9,309 bases of DNA from an uncultured bacterium. Lineage in GTDB: Bacteria; Methylomirabilota; Methylomirabilia; Rokubacteriales; CSP1-6. Position numbers and translations under genes: made by a program. The stretch is taken from positions 1 through 9,309 of the forward strand of contig CAMLFJ010000088.1 of NCBI GenBank assembly GCA_946479205.1. Reading direction: 5' to 3'. The notes beneath the pieces were generated by a model. That model was not told where the DNA came from, ran no database searches, and saw nothing but the letters and a program-made list of their open reading frames with translations. Shown in pieces: positions 1 to 6,795 of this stretch (positions within the stretch are counted from its first letter, which is position 1; the number at the start of each line of letters is the position of its first letter).

Positions 1-77
1 GGGTTCGGTGGGACCGGGCAATCGGCGGGCAGGTCGGTGGCGGGGGCCCGGTCGGCGGCGAGCCGCTCGGCGGCAGT

Positions 78-1004
78 TCAGGCTGAGATCGAGACCGGGA
101 TCAGCGCGCGCTCGGGGACCGTCCGGGCCCGCCGCCGCGTGGCCAGCACACGCTCAGGGTCGCCCAGATCGTTCCAGTGCACTCCCCGCACCGGCAGCAC
201 CGCGAGACTGTCCGGCCGCGCGCTCAGCACCTGCCGCGAGAAGTCGACCGATGGCAGCCCGCAGTACAGCCGCTCGAGCGCGGGCGTCTCCCCGAGGGTG
301 CCGAGCGTCGCCGCGATCTCGGCGAAGGACCGGTGCAGATCGGGCGCGGTCAGGCGGACCAGCGCCAGCATCGTCGAGACGCGCCCGACCATGACGAAGC
401 TGTTCCAGAGCCACCCCTGGGCGCGGAAGCGCTCCGCGTCCGCCATGGCCGGCTTCTCCCAGAAGCGGCGTACCGCGCGTTGCGCCGGCGCGCCTGCCAC
501 CGGCTCGCCCGGCTCGATCCAGCCGTACCCAGGCTCCGCGCGGTCGGGCGCGATGCCGAGCAGGGTCACCAGGTCGGGACGCCGGGCGGTGCCCGCGAAG
601 GCTTCCTCGATCTGCGCGCTGAAGGACGCGTCGTCCGAGACGAAGTGATCCGACGGGTAGAACACGACGGTGTCGCTCGCGGCCTGCCGGGCCGCCAGCA
701 CGAGCAGCGCGTAGAGAATCGCGGGGGCGGTGCCGCGGTTCTCCGGCTGGGCCAGGACGAGGCGGGTGCGCAGGTCGGCGAGCAGCGGGGTATAGAAGCG
801 CTCGTGGGCCCGATTGACCACCACGAGCGTCCGGTGCGCGGGCACCGCCAGCGCCGCCCGACGCCGCGTCTCGGTCAGCAGCGTCTCATCTCCCACGAGC
901 GCGCAGAACTGCTTGGGCCGGTCGTCGCCCGCGATGCGGCGGGTCATGGAGCGCAGCCGCACGCCGTCGCCTCCGGCCAGGATCACCCCCCAGTGTCGGC
1001 TCAT
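78..1004 (-). CDS. Mannose-1-phosphate guanylyltransferase-like sugar nucleotidyltransferase (308 aa, no cupin domain)
   Basis: Probable cytoplasmic NTP transferase that joins a sugar 1-phosphate to a nucleotide (GDP-mannose type). Visible motifs are the nucleotide loop [15 protein letters not shown] (9-23) with PKQF (30-33), [11 protein letters not shown] (86-96), PSDH (117-120), [11 protein letters not shown] (158-168), FWEKP (181-185), WNSF (200-203) and WNDLGDP (277-283). These match the ManC/mannose-1-phosphate guanylyltransferase group. At 308 aa it lacks the C-terminal cupin (isomerase) half of bifunctional ManC. The loop has Val15 where Thr or Ser is usual. The ATG overlaps the stop of the upstream glucosidase gene by 4 bp (ATGA), so the two are translationally coupled, and this is the last gene of the operon within view. 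The sugar and nucleotide cannot be fixed from sequence; the fold is sure, the exact substrate is inferred. Confidence 0.85.
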   Translation of the reverse strand: MSRHWGVILAGGDGVRLRSMTRRIAGDDRPKQFCALVGDETLLTETRRRAALAVPAHRTLVVVNRAHERFYTPLLADLRTRLVLAQPENRGTAPAILYALLVLAARQAASDTVVFYPSDHFVSDDASFSAQIEEAFAGTARRPDLVTLLGIAPDRAEPGYGWIEPGEPVAGAPAQRAVRRFWEKPAMADAERFRAQGWLWNSFVMVGRVSTMLALVRLTAPDLHRSFAEIAATLGTLGETPALERLYCGLPSVDFSRQVLSARPDSLAVLPVRGVHWNDLGDPERVLATRRRARTVPERALIPVSISA

Positions 1005-3655
1005 GACCGATTCCCCAGCTGCTGGAGGAGCTTGGCCACCAGCGCGGTCCAGCCGGTCTGGTGGCTCGCTCCCACCCCGGCGCCGGTGTCGCCGTCGAAG
1101 TACTCGTGGAACGGGATCAGGTCGCGCCAGTGCGAATCGGCCTGGAACTTCTCGACCGCGCCCAGCACCGGTCGCCGGCCGTCCTCGCCGCGCCGGAAGA
1201 TCCGCACGAGGCGCCGCTCCAGCTCGGCGCTCACGTCCCGCAGCGGCATGAGCTGGTCGGAGCCGGTCGGGCACGCCACCTTGACCCCGTCGCCGTAGAA
1301 GTGGTCGAGCTTCTGCAGCGCCTCGATGAGCAGCACGTTGACCGGGAACCAGATCGGCCCCCGCCAGTTCGAGTTGCCGCCGAAGAGGCCGGTGCTGGAC
1401 TCGGCCGGCTCGTAGGAGACCCGGTACTCGACCCCCATGACCTGCTCCACGAAGGGATGATCCCGGTGGTATCGCGACAGGGCCCGGACGCCGAAGGGGG
1501 AGAGGAACTCCTCCTCGTCGAGCATGTAGTGCAGCACCCGGGGGAGCTGCTCCCGCGTCACGATCGACAGCAGCCGGCGAACGCCGCGCCCCGGCTCCTC
1601 CATCTCCTGGACGTGGTCGCGGAAGTCCGGATGGTGGTCGATGAACCATTGCATCCGCCGCTTGAAGCCCGGCAGCCGGTCCACGATCTCCGGCTCGAGC
1701 GCCTCGACCGCATAGAGGGGAATCAGCCCCACCATGGACCGGATGCGCATGCGGCGCGTCGGCCCGCCCGGGATGTGCAACACGTCGTAGAAGAAGCCGT
1801 CCACGTCGTCCCAGAGGCTCGTGTCCTCGGCCCCGCCCCGATGGTCCATCGCGTGGGCGATGTAGACGAAGTGCTCGAAGAACTTGCTCGCCACGTCCTC
1901 GTAGGCCGGGTTCTCGCTCGCGAGCTCGAGCGCGATGGCGAGCATGTTGAGGCAGTACATGCCCATCCAGCTGGTGCCGTCCGACTGGTCGATGTGCCCG
2001 CCGGTGGGCAGCGGCGCCGATCGGTCGAAGACCCCGATGTTGTCGAGGCCGAGGAAGCCGCCCTGGAAGACGTTCATGCCCTCGGCGTCCTTGCGGTTGA
2101 CCCACCACGTGAAGTTGAGCAGGAGCTTGTGGAAGACCCGCTCGAGGAACCGGCGATCCCCGGTACCGCGCACCCGCTTCTCGATCTTGTAGACCCGCCA
2201 CGCGGCCCACGCGTGCACCGGCGGATTCACGTCGCCCAGCGCCCATTCGTAGGCCGGGATCTGCCCGTTCGGGTGCATGTACCACTCGCGCAGGAACAGG
2301 ATGAGCTGCTCCTTCGCGAAGTCCGGGTCGATGAGGGCGAGCGGAACCGCGTGGAACGCGAGGTCCCACGCCGCGTACCACGGGTACTCCCACTTGTCGG
2401 GCATCGAGATGATGTCCTCGTTGTAGAGGTGCATCCACTCGTGGTTGCGTCCCCCGAGTCGCTCCGGCGGCGGAGCCGGATGGGCCGGATCGCCCTCGAG
2501 CCAGCGCCGGACGTAGTAGTGGTAGAACTGCTTGCTCCAGAGCAGGCCCGCGAAAGCCTGGCGCATGACCCGCCGCCCGTCCTCGTCGAGGGTGCCGGGG
2601 ATGACCGTGTCGTAGAAGAGGTCCGCCTCCTGCCGGCGTCGCGCGAACAGGGTGTCGAACTCCTCGCCCAGGCACCCGCCGTGGGGAGGCGAGTTGCTGA
2701 GCCGGAGCCGCACCGAGGCCGTCTCGCCGGGGGCCACCCGAAGCCGATAGTGCGCGGCGGCCTTGGTCCCTTCCCGCTCGGGGTTCACCGCCGCCTGGCG
2801 ACCGTGGACCACGTAGTCGTCGATCCCGTCCTTGACGTACGGGGTGGCGTTGGCCCCTCCGTAGAGGCGCTCGAAGTTCGTCTCGTTCTCGGTGAACAGG
2901 AGATCGGGCGCGCCCTCGACGGAGAGCCACCGGAGGCCGAGCGACTCGTGGTCGGCCTCGATCCCGCCTCCTCGCCCCGCCGCGAGCCGCGGACGCGGGC
3001 TGCCTGCCTCCCACGACCATGTGTTGCGGAACCACAGGGTGGGCAGGAGGTGGCACTCGGCCGCCTCCGGCCCGCGGTTGGTCACGCTCACCCGGATCAG
3101 GATGTCGTCGATGTCGGCCTTTGCGTACTCGACCACCACGTCGAAGTACCGGTCCTGGTCGAAGACCCCGGTATCCACCAGCTCGAACTCGGGCGCGCCG
3201 CGACCCCGCGCCCGGTTCTCCTCCACGAGCCGACCGTAGGGAAACTCGGCCTGCGGGTACTTGTAGAGGTATCTCATGTACGAGTGGGTCGGCGTGGAGT
3301 CGAGATAGAAGTAGTACTCCTTGACGTCCTCGCCGTGGTTGCCCTCGTTGCCGGTCAGGCCGAAGAGACGCTCCTTCAGGATCGGGTCGCGGCCATTCCA
3401 GAGAGCCACCGCGAAGCAGAGGCGCTGGTGATTGTCCGAGATCCCGCCCAGCCCATCCTCGCCCCACCGGTACGCGCGTGACCGGGCGTGATCGTGGGGG
3501 AAGGCCTCCCAGGCGTTGCCGTGCGGGCTGTAGTCCTCGCGCACCGTCCCCCACTGGCGCTCGCTCAGATAGGGCCCCCAGCGCTTCCAGTAGGCCGACC
3601 GCTCACCCGCCGCGTGAAGCCGCTGCTCTTCCGCCGTCCGCTGTGTGGTTTTCAT
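1001..3655 (-). CDS. GH63-like (MGH1-type) alpha-glucosidase family protein
   Basis: A large 884-aa glycoside hydrolase with no signal peptide, so probably cytoplasmic. The N-terminal third (about 1-320) is a beta-rich domain with many aromatic residues, and the rest is an alpha/alpha-barrel. Motifs typical of GH63 and its relatives are visible: [13 protein letters not shown] (423-435), where Asp431 is the likely general acid; [11 protein letters not shown] (557-567); [10 protein letters not shown] (762-771); and [10 protein letters not shown] (849-858), where Glu851 is the likely general base. Homologues are usually annotated only as 'glucosidase'; characterised GH63 members act on alpha-glucosides, alpha-mannosylglycerate or glucosylglycerate. 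The gene starts 3 bp after the DoxX stop, with only a weak AGG near the ATG, so it probably depends on upstream translation. The substrate is unknown; glycogen, trehalose-like osmolytes or oligosaccharides are all possible. Confidence 0.85.
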   Translation of the reverse strand: MKTTQRTAEEQRLHAAGERSAYWKRWGPYLSERQWGTVREDYSPHGNAWEAFPHDHARSRAYRWGEDGLGGISDNHQRLCFAVALWNGRDPILKERLFGLTGNEGNHGEDVKEYYFYLDSTPTHSYMRYLYKYPQAEFPYGRLVEENRARGRGAPEFELVDTGVFDQDRYFDVVVEYAKADIDDILIRVSVTNRGPEAAECHLLPTLWFRNTWSWEAGSPRPRLAAGRGGGIEADHESLGLRWLSVEGAPDLLFTENETNFERLYGGANATPYVKDGIDDYVVHGRQAAVNPEREGTKAAAHYRLRVAPGETASVRLRLSNSPPHGGCLGEEFDTLFARRRQEADLFYDTVIPGTLDEDGRRVMRQAFAGLLWSKQFYHYYVRRWLEGDPAHPAPPPERLGGRNHEWMHLYNEDIISMPDKWEYPWYAAWDLAFHAVPLALIDPDFAKEQLILFLREWYMHPNGQIPAYEWALGDVNPPVHAWAAWRVYKIEKRVRGTGDRRFLERVFHKLLLNFTWWVNRKDAEGMNVFQGGFLGLDNIGVFDRSAPLPTGGHIDQSDGTSWMGMYCLNMLAIALELASENPAYEDVASKFFEHFVYIAHAMDHRGGAEDTSLWDDVDGFFYDVLHIPGGPTRRMRIRSMVGLIPLYAVEALEPEIVDRLPGFKRRMQWFIDHHPDFRDHVQEMEEPGRGVRRLLSIVTREQLPRVLHYMLDEEEFLSPFGVRALSRYHRDHPFVEQVMGVEYRVSYEPAESSTGLFGGNSNWRGPIWFPVNVLLIEALQKLDHFYGDGVKVACPTGSDQLMPLRDVSAELERRLVRIFRRGEDGRRPVLGAVEKFQADSHWRDLIPFHEYFDGDTGAGVGASHQTGWTALVAKLLQQLGNRS

Positions 3656-3658
3656 GAC

Positions 3659-4132
3659 CTAGTCGCGGCCGAGGACCCGCGCGATCAGGTGATCGAGCGA
3701 AACCGCGCCGCCGCCCCGCGTCAGCAGGAAGAGCAGGATCGAGCCCCATACCAGGTGCTCGGACCACGCCTGCGGGTACACGAACAGCTGGATGGTCGCG
3801 ATCATGCCGAGGAGGGGTAGCGCGGCCAGGCGCGTCCCCAGCCCCAGCAGCAGGAGCGTGGAGCAGCCTACCTCGAAGGTAGCGGAGAGCGCCGCCGCCA
3901 CGTGCGGGGCGAGCACCGGCACCTTGTACTCGTCGGCGAACAGGGCGACCGTCGACTCCCAGCTTCCGATCTTGGTCAGGCCCGCGCGGAGGAAGACCCC
4001 CGCGATCGCGAGCCGGAACAGGAGCTGGTGAATCGGCTGCGGCACGCGGCCGAGCAGCGCGAACAGGTCGGCGAGGCGCAGGCGGAGCCCCGAAACGGGC
4101 GCGTGAGTCGTGGTCATGGCTGACTGTGACAT
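3659..4132 (-). CDS. DoxX-family inner-membrane protein of the bufferin operon
   Basis: A 157-aa membrane protein with about four hydrophobic segments (roughly 34-53, 77-98, 102-119, 125-138). The pattern RLAIAGVFLRAGLTKIGSW (40-58), followed by LFADEYKVPVLAPHVAAAL (64-82) and a Glu in the second helix (Glu87), is the DoxX signature. DoxX-like proteins are regular members of bufferin and other MNIO gene clusters, where their exact role (membrane redox partner or export and anchoring) is unsettled. The first ATG at 4132 is preferred over the ATG at 4117 because AGGAG sits 7 nt before it. The gene overlaps the end of the DUF2063 gene by 19 bp. Had 4117 been used, the overlap would be an ATGA junction, so an alternative start remains possible. 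Confidence 0.85.
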   Translation of the reverse strand: MSQSAMTTTHAPVSGLRLRLADLFALLGRVPQPIHQLLFRLAIAGVFLRAGLTKIGSWESTVALFADEYKVPVLAPHVAAALSATFEVGCSTLLLLGLGTRLAALPLLGMIATIQLFVYPQAWSEHLVWGSILLFLLTRGGGAVSLDHLIARVLGRD

Positions 4133-4926
4133 GGGTCGTCTCCTGACGTTGGTGGTGTAAGGCCGAGGGCGATCGGTAGCCCGTCACGGAAGAGCGTGAC
4201 GAGCGCCGGACCCAGGTCAAACGATGGATCCACGGCCAGTGCCTCTGCCGTCGCGGCGGCCAGGTCGGCTCCGCGCGCGAGGGCGTGACGGAAGGCGAAG
4301 ATGGCCGGGTCGAGTTTGCGGAAGACCACGTCGTCCCCGTCGCGCCGGATCTCGAGCCGGGCGCCCCCGTCGGCCAGGTTCACGACCGTCGGCTCGGGCC
4401 CGCCGGCCTGATTGGCGTGCCAGATGCGGTCGATCGGATAGCGTGAGGGCAGCAGCGTCACGGACGGCTCGATCGTGATCGTGAGCGACGCGGCCAGGTC
4501 CGGCGCCACTCCCTGGATCGCCCCGATCGGGAGCGGGCTGGCGTCGGGCGCATGCAGCGCCCGCTGCATCGCCCACTCGAGCCGCGCCACGTCGGCCAGG
4601 TACGGGAACGAACGGCACGGCGGGAACTCCGCGAGGAAGTCGGCAAACCCCGCGCCGTACTCGAAGAGGCACGGCCCGGACGGGGGCTCGACCTGGATAT
4701 ATCGGTCGGTCGCGTAGGCAAAGAAGCGCTCATCCACCAGCCGGCACACGACCGGAAACGCGGCCTGCAAGGCGGCGGTCAGCGTCGTGACCACGTGATG
4801 GCGATAGATCGCGAGCCGCGCGGCCGGCGCGAGGCCGTCGCCCCGGATCCAGGCGCGGGCGGGCGCGTCGTCCCCGCCGAGCAGAGCGAGGCGCAGATCC
4901 GATTCGATCTCACGCAGCGACGGCAC
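4114..4926 (-). CDS. bufC: DUF2063 MNIO partner protein (BufC-like)
   Basis: About 270 aa, starting with GTG. The N-terminal DUF2063 domain is recognisable by VPSLREIESDLRLAL (1-15), RLAIYRHH (37-44), AAFPVV (55-60), PPSGPCLFEYGAGFADFL (81-98) and FPYLADVARLEWAM (107-120). The C-terminal half ends in a domain with SRYPIDRIWHAN. DUF2063-type proteins bind the RiPP precursor and pair with the MNIO enzyme, as MbnC does with MbnB. The frame remains open to a TTG at 4956. I prefer the GTG at 4926 because homologues begin with a SLRE-type sequence at this point, a GAGAGG stands 5 nt upstream, and the overlap with bufB falls from 47 to 17 bp. Family assignment is firm; the start is likely rather than certain. 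Confidence 0.85.
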   Translation of the reverse strand: MPSLREIESDLRLALLGGDDAPARAWIRGDGLAPAARLAIYRHHVVTTLTAALQAAFPVVCRLVDERFFAYATDRYIQVEPPSGPCLFEYGAGFADFLAEFPPCRSFPYLADVARLEWAMQRALHAPDASPLPIGAIQGVAPDLAASLTITIEPSVTLLPSRYPIDRIWHANQAGGPEPTVVNLADGGARLEIRRDGDDVVFRKLDPAIFAFRHALARGADLAAATAEALAVDPSFDLGPALVTLFRDGLPIALGLTPPTSGDDPCHSQP

Positions 4927-5782
4927 GCGAGCCTCTCGCGGCGACGGATCGCCCAATCGCCGCCTCGGCGCGACGGGCCTCGTCGAGCAGGACCGCCAGC
5001 GCCGGGATGTCCGTGTCCCACTCGATCAGGGTGGGTCGCGGCCCGAACCGCTCGAGGGCCCGCGCGTAGAGCGCCCAGACCTCGTCCGACACCCGGCTGC
5101 CGTGATCGTCGATCAGGATGATGTGGCCGTCGGCCTCGTTCCGCGCGTGCCCGGCGAGGTGGATCTCGCCGATCGCGGAGGCGGGCAGCTCGTCCAGATA
5201 CGCGCCCGGGTCTTGATCGAAGTTGCGGCACGAGACGAAGACGTTGTTCAGGTCGCACAGCAGCGCGCACCCGGTGCGCCGGGCCAGCTCCGCCAGGAAC
5301 TGCGGCTCCGGGATCGGCGAGTGCCGGAAGCGAAGATAGCTGGACGGGTTCTCGACGAGCAGCGGCCGGCCGAGTGCCTCCTGGGCCAGGGTGACGTGGC
5401 CGGCCACCAGAGCCAGGCTCTCCTCCGTGTACGGCAGCGGCAGCAAGTGGTTCAGGTACGCGCCGCCGGCGCTGCTCCAGGAGAGGTGCTCGGACACGAG
5501 CGCCGGCTCGATCCGCCGGCTCAGCTCGACCACCCGCGCCAGGTGGGCGCGGTCCAGGCCCTCCGCGCTGCCGAGCGAGAGACCGACACCGTGCAGCGAG
5601 ATCGCGCGCTCGCTCCGGATCCGAGCGAGGGCGCGGGGGGCGGCCCCTCCGCCCAGGTAGTTCTCGGTGTGGACCTCGAGCCAGCCGATCGGCGGGGGCG
5701 TGGCGATGATCTCGGCCAAGTGTGGGGCCCGGAGACCGATCCCGACCAGCCCCGCCCCGGCCAGGCCGCTCGCCGAGATCAT
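4910..5782 (-). CDS. bufB: DUF692 multinuclear non-haem iron oxidase (MNIO), BufB-like
   Basis: A 290-aa TIM-barrel enzyme of the DUF692/MNIO family, which uses two or three iron ions and oxygen to modify cysteines of a ribosomal peptide. Family landmarks are LEVHTENYLG (35-44), SLHGVGLSLG (62-71), SEHLSW (97-102), LPLPYTEE (114-121), LLVENPSSYL (141-150), CDLNNVFVS (176-184), GEIHLAGH (205-212), DDHG (225-228) and LIEWD (252-256). By analogy with MbnB, likely metal ligands include His64, Glu144, Asp177, His208, Asp226 and Glu254; this is inferred without an alignment. In bufferin systems the enzyme turns precursor cysteines into 5-thiooxazoles, which bind copper. The gene follows the precursor gene by 24 bp and has a GAGGAG site before its ATG, so the substrate is almost certainly the adjacent four-cysteine peptide. 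Confidence 0.92.
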   Translation of the reverse strand: MISASGLAGAGLVGIGLRAPHLAEIIATPPPIGWLEVHTENYLGGGAAPRALARIRSERAISLHGVGLSLGSAEGLDRAHLARVVELSRRIEPALVSEHLSWSSAGGAYLNHLLPLPYTEESLALVAGHVTLAQEALGRPLLVENPSSYLRFRHSPIPEPQFLAELARRTGCALLCDLNNVFVSCRNFDQDPGAYLDELPASAIGEIHLAGHARNEADGHIILIDDHGSRVSDEVWALYARALERFGPRPTLIEWDTDIPALAVLLDEARRAEAAIGRSVAARGSRAVAA

Positions 5783-5806
5783 CGCCGTCGCGCTCCTCGC
5801 GCCCGC

Positions 5807-6079
5807 CTACTTCTTGGCCTGGACGCTGCCCTCGACGACCCGATCGCACGTGCCCTTCGGGACGTAGATCCAGGCGTCGCCCTGCTTGTCGCGCCTCGAG
5901 GTGCCGGCGCAGGACGAGTTTGCGGTCTGACAGTCGTTCTTGCCCGCCTTCGCGATGCCGAAGCACTTCTCGTGCTCGAACTTCGGGGTCGGCGCCGGGC
6001 CCGACTGCGCGCCGGCGAGAAGGGGGAGCGAGAAAGCGGCGACCATCGCGGACGCGACCATGAGCTGAGCCTTGTTCAT
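5807..6079 (-). CDS. bufA1: Bufferin-type RiPP precursor (DUF2282, BufA1-like)
   Basis: A 90-aa precursor. Residues 1-24 form a Sec signal peptide ([20 protein letters not shown] core, probable cleavage after AGA at 22-24). The mature part carries four cysteines (39, 50, 57, 78) in the DUF2282 pattern [16 protein letters not shown] (37-52), SSCAGT (55-60), [13 protein letters not shown] (68-80). Bufferins are exported peptides in which the partner MNIO makes copper-binding thiooxazoles from some cysteines; the others are thought to form a disulphide. Which of these four are modified cannot be read from the sequence. The start is set by a strong AAGGAG 8 nt upstream and by the signal peptide directly after the ATG. 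It is the first gene of the operon, directly before bufB. Unlike classic RiPPs, the leader is a true secretion signal. Confidence 0.92.
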   Translation of the reverse strand: MNKAQLMVASAMVAAFSLPLLAGAQSGPAPTPKFEHEKCFGIAKAGKNDCQTANSSCAGTSRRDKQGDAWIYVPKGTCDRVVEGSVQAKK

Positions 6080-6087
6080 CGTGGTAT

Positions 6088-6093
6088 CTCCTT
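6088..6093 (-). promoter_or_regulatory. Strong Shine-Dalgarno site of bufA1
   Basis: On the minus strand AAGGAG lies 8 nt before the ATG at 6079. This decides the start of the precursor peptide inside a longer open frame that runs back to 6793. Confidence 0.8.
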
Positions 6094-6233
6094 TGTGGAC
6101 GTGGTTGACTAGCACTCGACCCTTGGACACGGGGGGCCCGGCCCGAGGTTCGCTTCGACGTCTGGTCCGCGTCGTGTCGGTCCCGCGAATCCGGCGACGG
6201 CCCGGCGGTGTCCAACAACGAGCGGTCAACTTG

Positions 6234-6239
6234 AGGAGG
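6234..6239 (+). promoter_or_regulatory. Consensus Shine-Dalgarno site of the OsmC gene
   Basis: A perfect AGGAGG stands 5 nt before the ATG at 6245. It shows that the frame before the in-frame TGA is a truly translated gene start and not a decayed remnant. Confidence 0.8.
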
Positions 6240-6244
6240 AAGCG

Positions 6245-6736
6245 ATGCCCGACGACTTCGAATACGTGTCCCAGTCCCGGCTCGAGTACCGGCACGGTTA
6301 CCGTCACGCCTATCTGGGCGAGGTGCCCGCGCCCGTGGTCTACGGGGTTCAGGGGCGACTGCGTGAGTACTACGGCGTGGCGGAGGGGCCTCCGGTCGCC
6401 TCCACCCTCGACCACATCGTGGCCGCCGTCGCCGGCTGAATGTACGGCACCCTGCGTGGCGCCCTGGCAGGGCGCAAGATCGCCTTCGACCGTGACGCGT
6501 ACACCGCCGCCGTGGAAGGCCGCATCGTCGGGATCGGCAAGACCATCCGGATCAAGTCCATCCACATGAAGTACGAGCTCGCCGTGCCGGCCGAGAGCCG
6601 GGAGGCGACCGAGCGGGCGCTCGCCCTTCATCCGCAGGGCTGCCCGGCTCACCAGAGCGTCCAGGGCGCGATCGACGTGACCTGGGAAGCCCGGGTGCGC
6701 TTCGGAGAGGAGATCGTCACCCTGCAGGGCGCCTAG
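6245..6736 (+). CDS. OsmC-family peroxidase, probable selenoprotein (TGA at 6437-6439 read as selenocysteine)
   Basis: Read through one TGA, the frame gives 163 aa with OsmC-family features along its whole length. The N-terminal part has [17 protein letters not shown] (residues 38-54), then [15 protein letters not shown]65-MYGTLRGAL around the first redox site. The C-terminal half has YELAVPA (110-116), then [18 protein letters not shown] (123-140) with the second conserved cysteine, Cys133. OsmC/Ohr proteins reduce organic hydroperoxides with a pair of cysteines; here the first is replaced by UGA while the second is kept. Both halves are in the same frame, there is no other stop, and a SECIS-like hairpin follows the TGA. 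OsmC-like selenoproteins are a known prokaryotic family. Without selenocysteine the product would be two fragments (64 and 98 aa), neither a complete OsmC. A TGC-to-TGA sequencing error or a nonsense mutation is the main alternative. Confidence 0.82.
6437..6439 (+). other. In-frame TGA, proposed selenocysteine codon (Sec65)
   Basis: The TGA replaces the first catalytic cysteine of the OsmC family, one base away from the cysteine codon TGC. It follows GCC GTC GCC GGC (AVAG) and precedes ATG TAC GGC ACC (MYGT), the point where Cys-containing OsmC homologues read AVAGC followed by a Thr/Leu-rich helix. The neighbouring frame continues uninterrupted for 97 further codons after the ATG. Confidence 0.78.
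6459..6475 (+). promoter_or_regulatory. Candidate bacterial SECIS hairpin
   Basis: The arms GCGCCC (6459-6464) and GGGCGC (6470-6475) pair perfectly around the loop TGGCA; if the loop's T and A also pair, a GGC triloop remains. The loop starts 25 nt after the TGA and has G within its first two bases. Published bSECIS rules ask for a small loop with an early G, a stem of at least four pairs and a distance of about 16-37 nt, so all are met. In a GC-rich coding region a chance hairpin is possible, so the support comes from its combination with the UGA at a catalytic site. Confidence 0.65.
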
Positions 6737-6795
6737 CGCGGCCGACACCTCGCGCGCCGGCGCGGATCGATCGGCGACCCGGTCGCGTCTCACGC
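6737..6795 (+). promoter_or_regulatory. Short spacer with serial palindromes before the MFS gene
   Basis: This gap contains a 12-nt perfect palindrome CGCGCCGGCGCG (6753-6764), directly followed by GATCGATC (6765-6772) and by GCGACC-C-GGTCGC (6774-6786). No clear Shine-Dalgarno site precedes the MFS ATG. The palindromes may be an operator, a weak stem-loop between the two genes, or simply GC-rich coincidence. Confidence 0.3.

Larger units (their letters stand above)
6080..6244. promoter_or_regulatory. Divergent intergenic region between bufA1 and the OsmC selenoprotein gene
   Basis: This 165-bp spacer must hold the promoters of the six-gene bufferin operon (leftward) and of the OsmC gene (rightward). 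TTGAC-like boxes occur on both strands (TTGACT near 6105 on plus, TTGACC near 6228 on minus), but neither has a convincing -10 at the right distance. A GAACC...GTGT pattern on the minus strand resembles an ECF-sigma site only weakly. I assign the region by its position, not by a recognised promoter. Confidence 0.5.

Noticed and set aside
1..77. Possible gene end or start at the left edge
   Set aside because: No start codon with a ribosome site and no recognisable peptide in 77 bp of GC-rich sequence.
1061..3481. Open frame of about 806 codons on the plus strand, antisense to the glucosidase
   Set aside because: Its product is low-complexity (rich in V, E, R, P, H, L) without domain features. 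It is the mirror of a GC-rich gene whose minus-strand product has clear GH63 motifs.
78..3554. Nucleotidyltransferase frame open back to 3554, suggesting a giant 1158-aa protein
   Set aside because: The part before 1004 is Arg/Gly/Pro-rich frame-shadow of the glucosidase. The ATG at 1004, in an ATGA overlap, starts the recognisable domain.
6095..6235. TTGAC-like -35 boxes in the bufferin/OsmC spacer
   Set aside because: No matching -10 box at 16-18 bp on either strand, so I do not call them promoters.
6440..6736. A separate 98-aa gene starting at the ATG directly after the TGA
   Set aside because: It would lack the N-terminal strands and catalytic site of OsmC, has no ribosome site of its own, and is exactly in frame with the preceding part. 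Reinitiation at this ATG cannot be excluded but would give an inactive fragment.
6080..6793. N-terminal extension of the bufferin precursor up to 328 aa
   Set aside because: The extension lies antisense to the OsmC gene. The ATG at 6079 has a strong ribosome site and is directly followed by a signal peptide.
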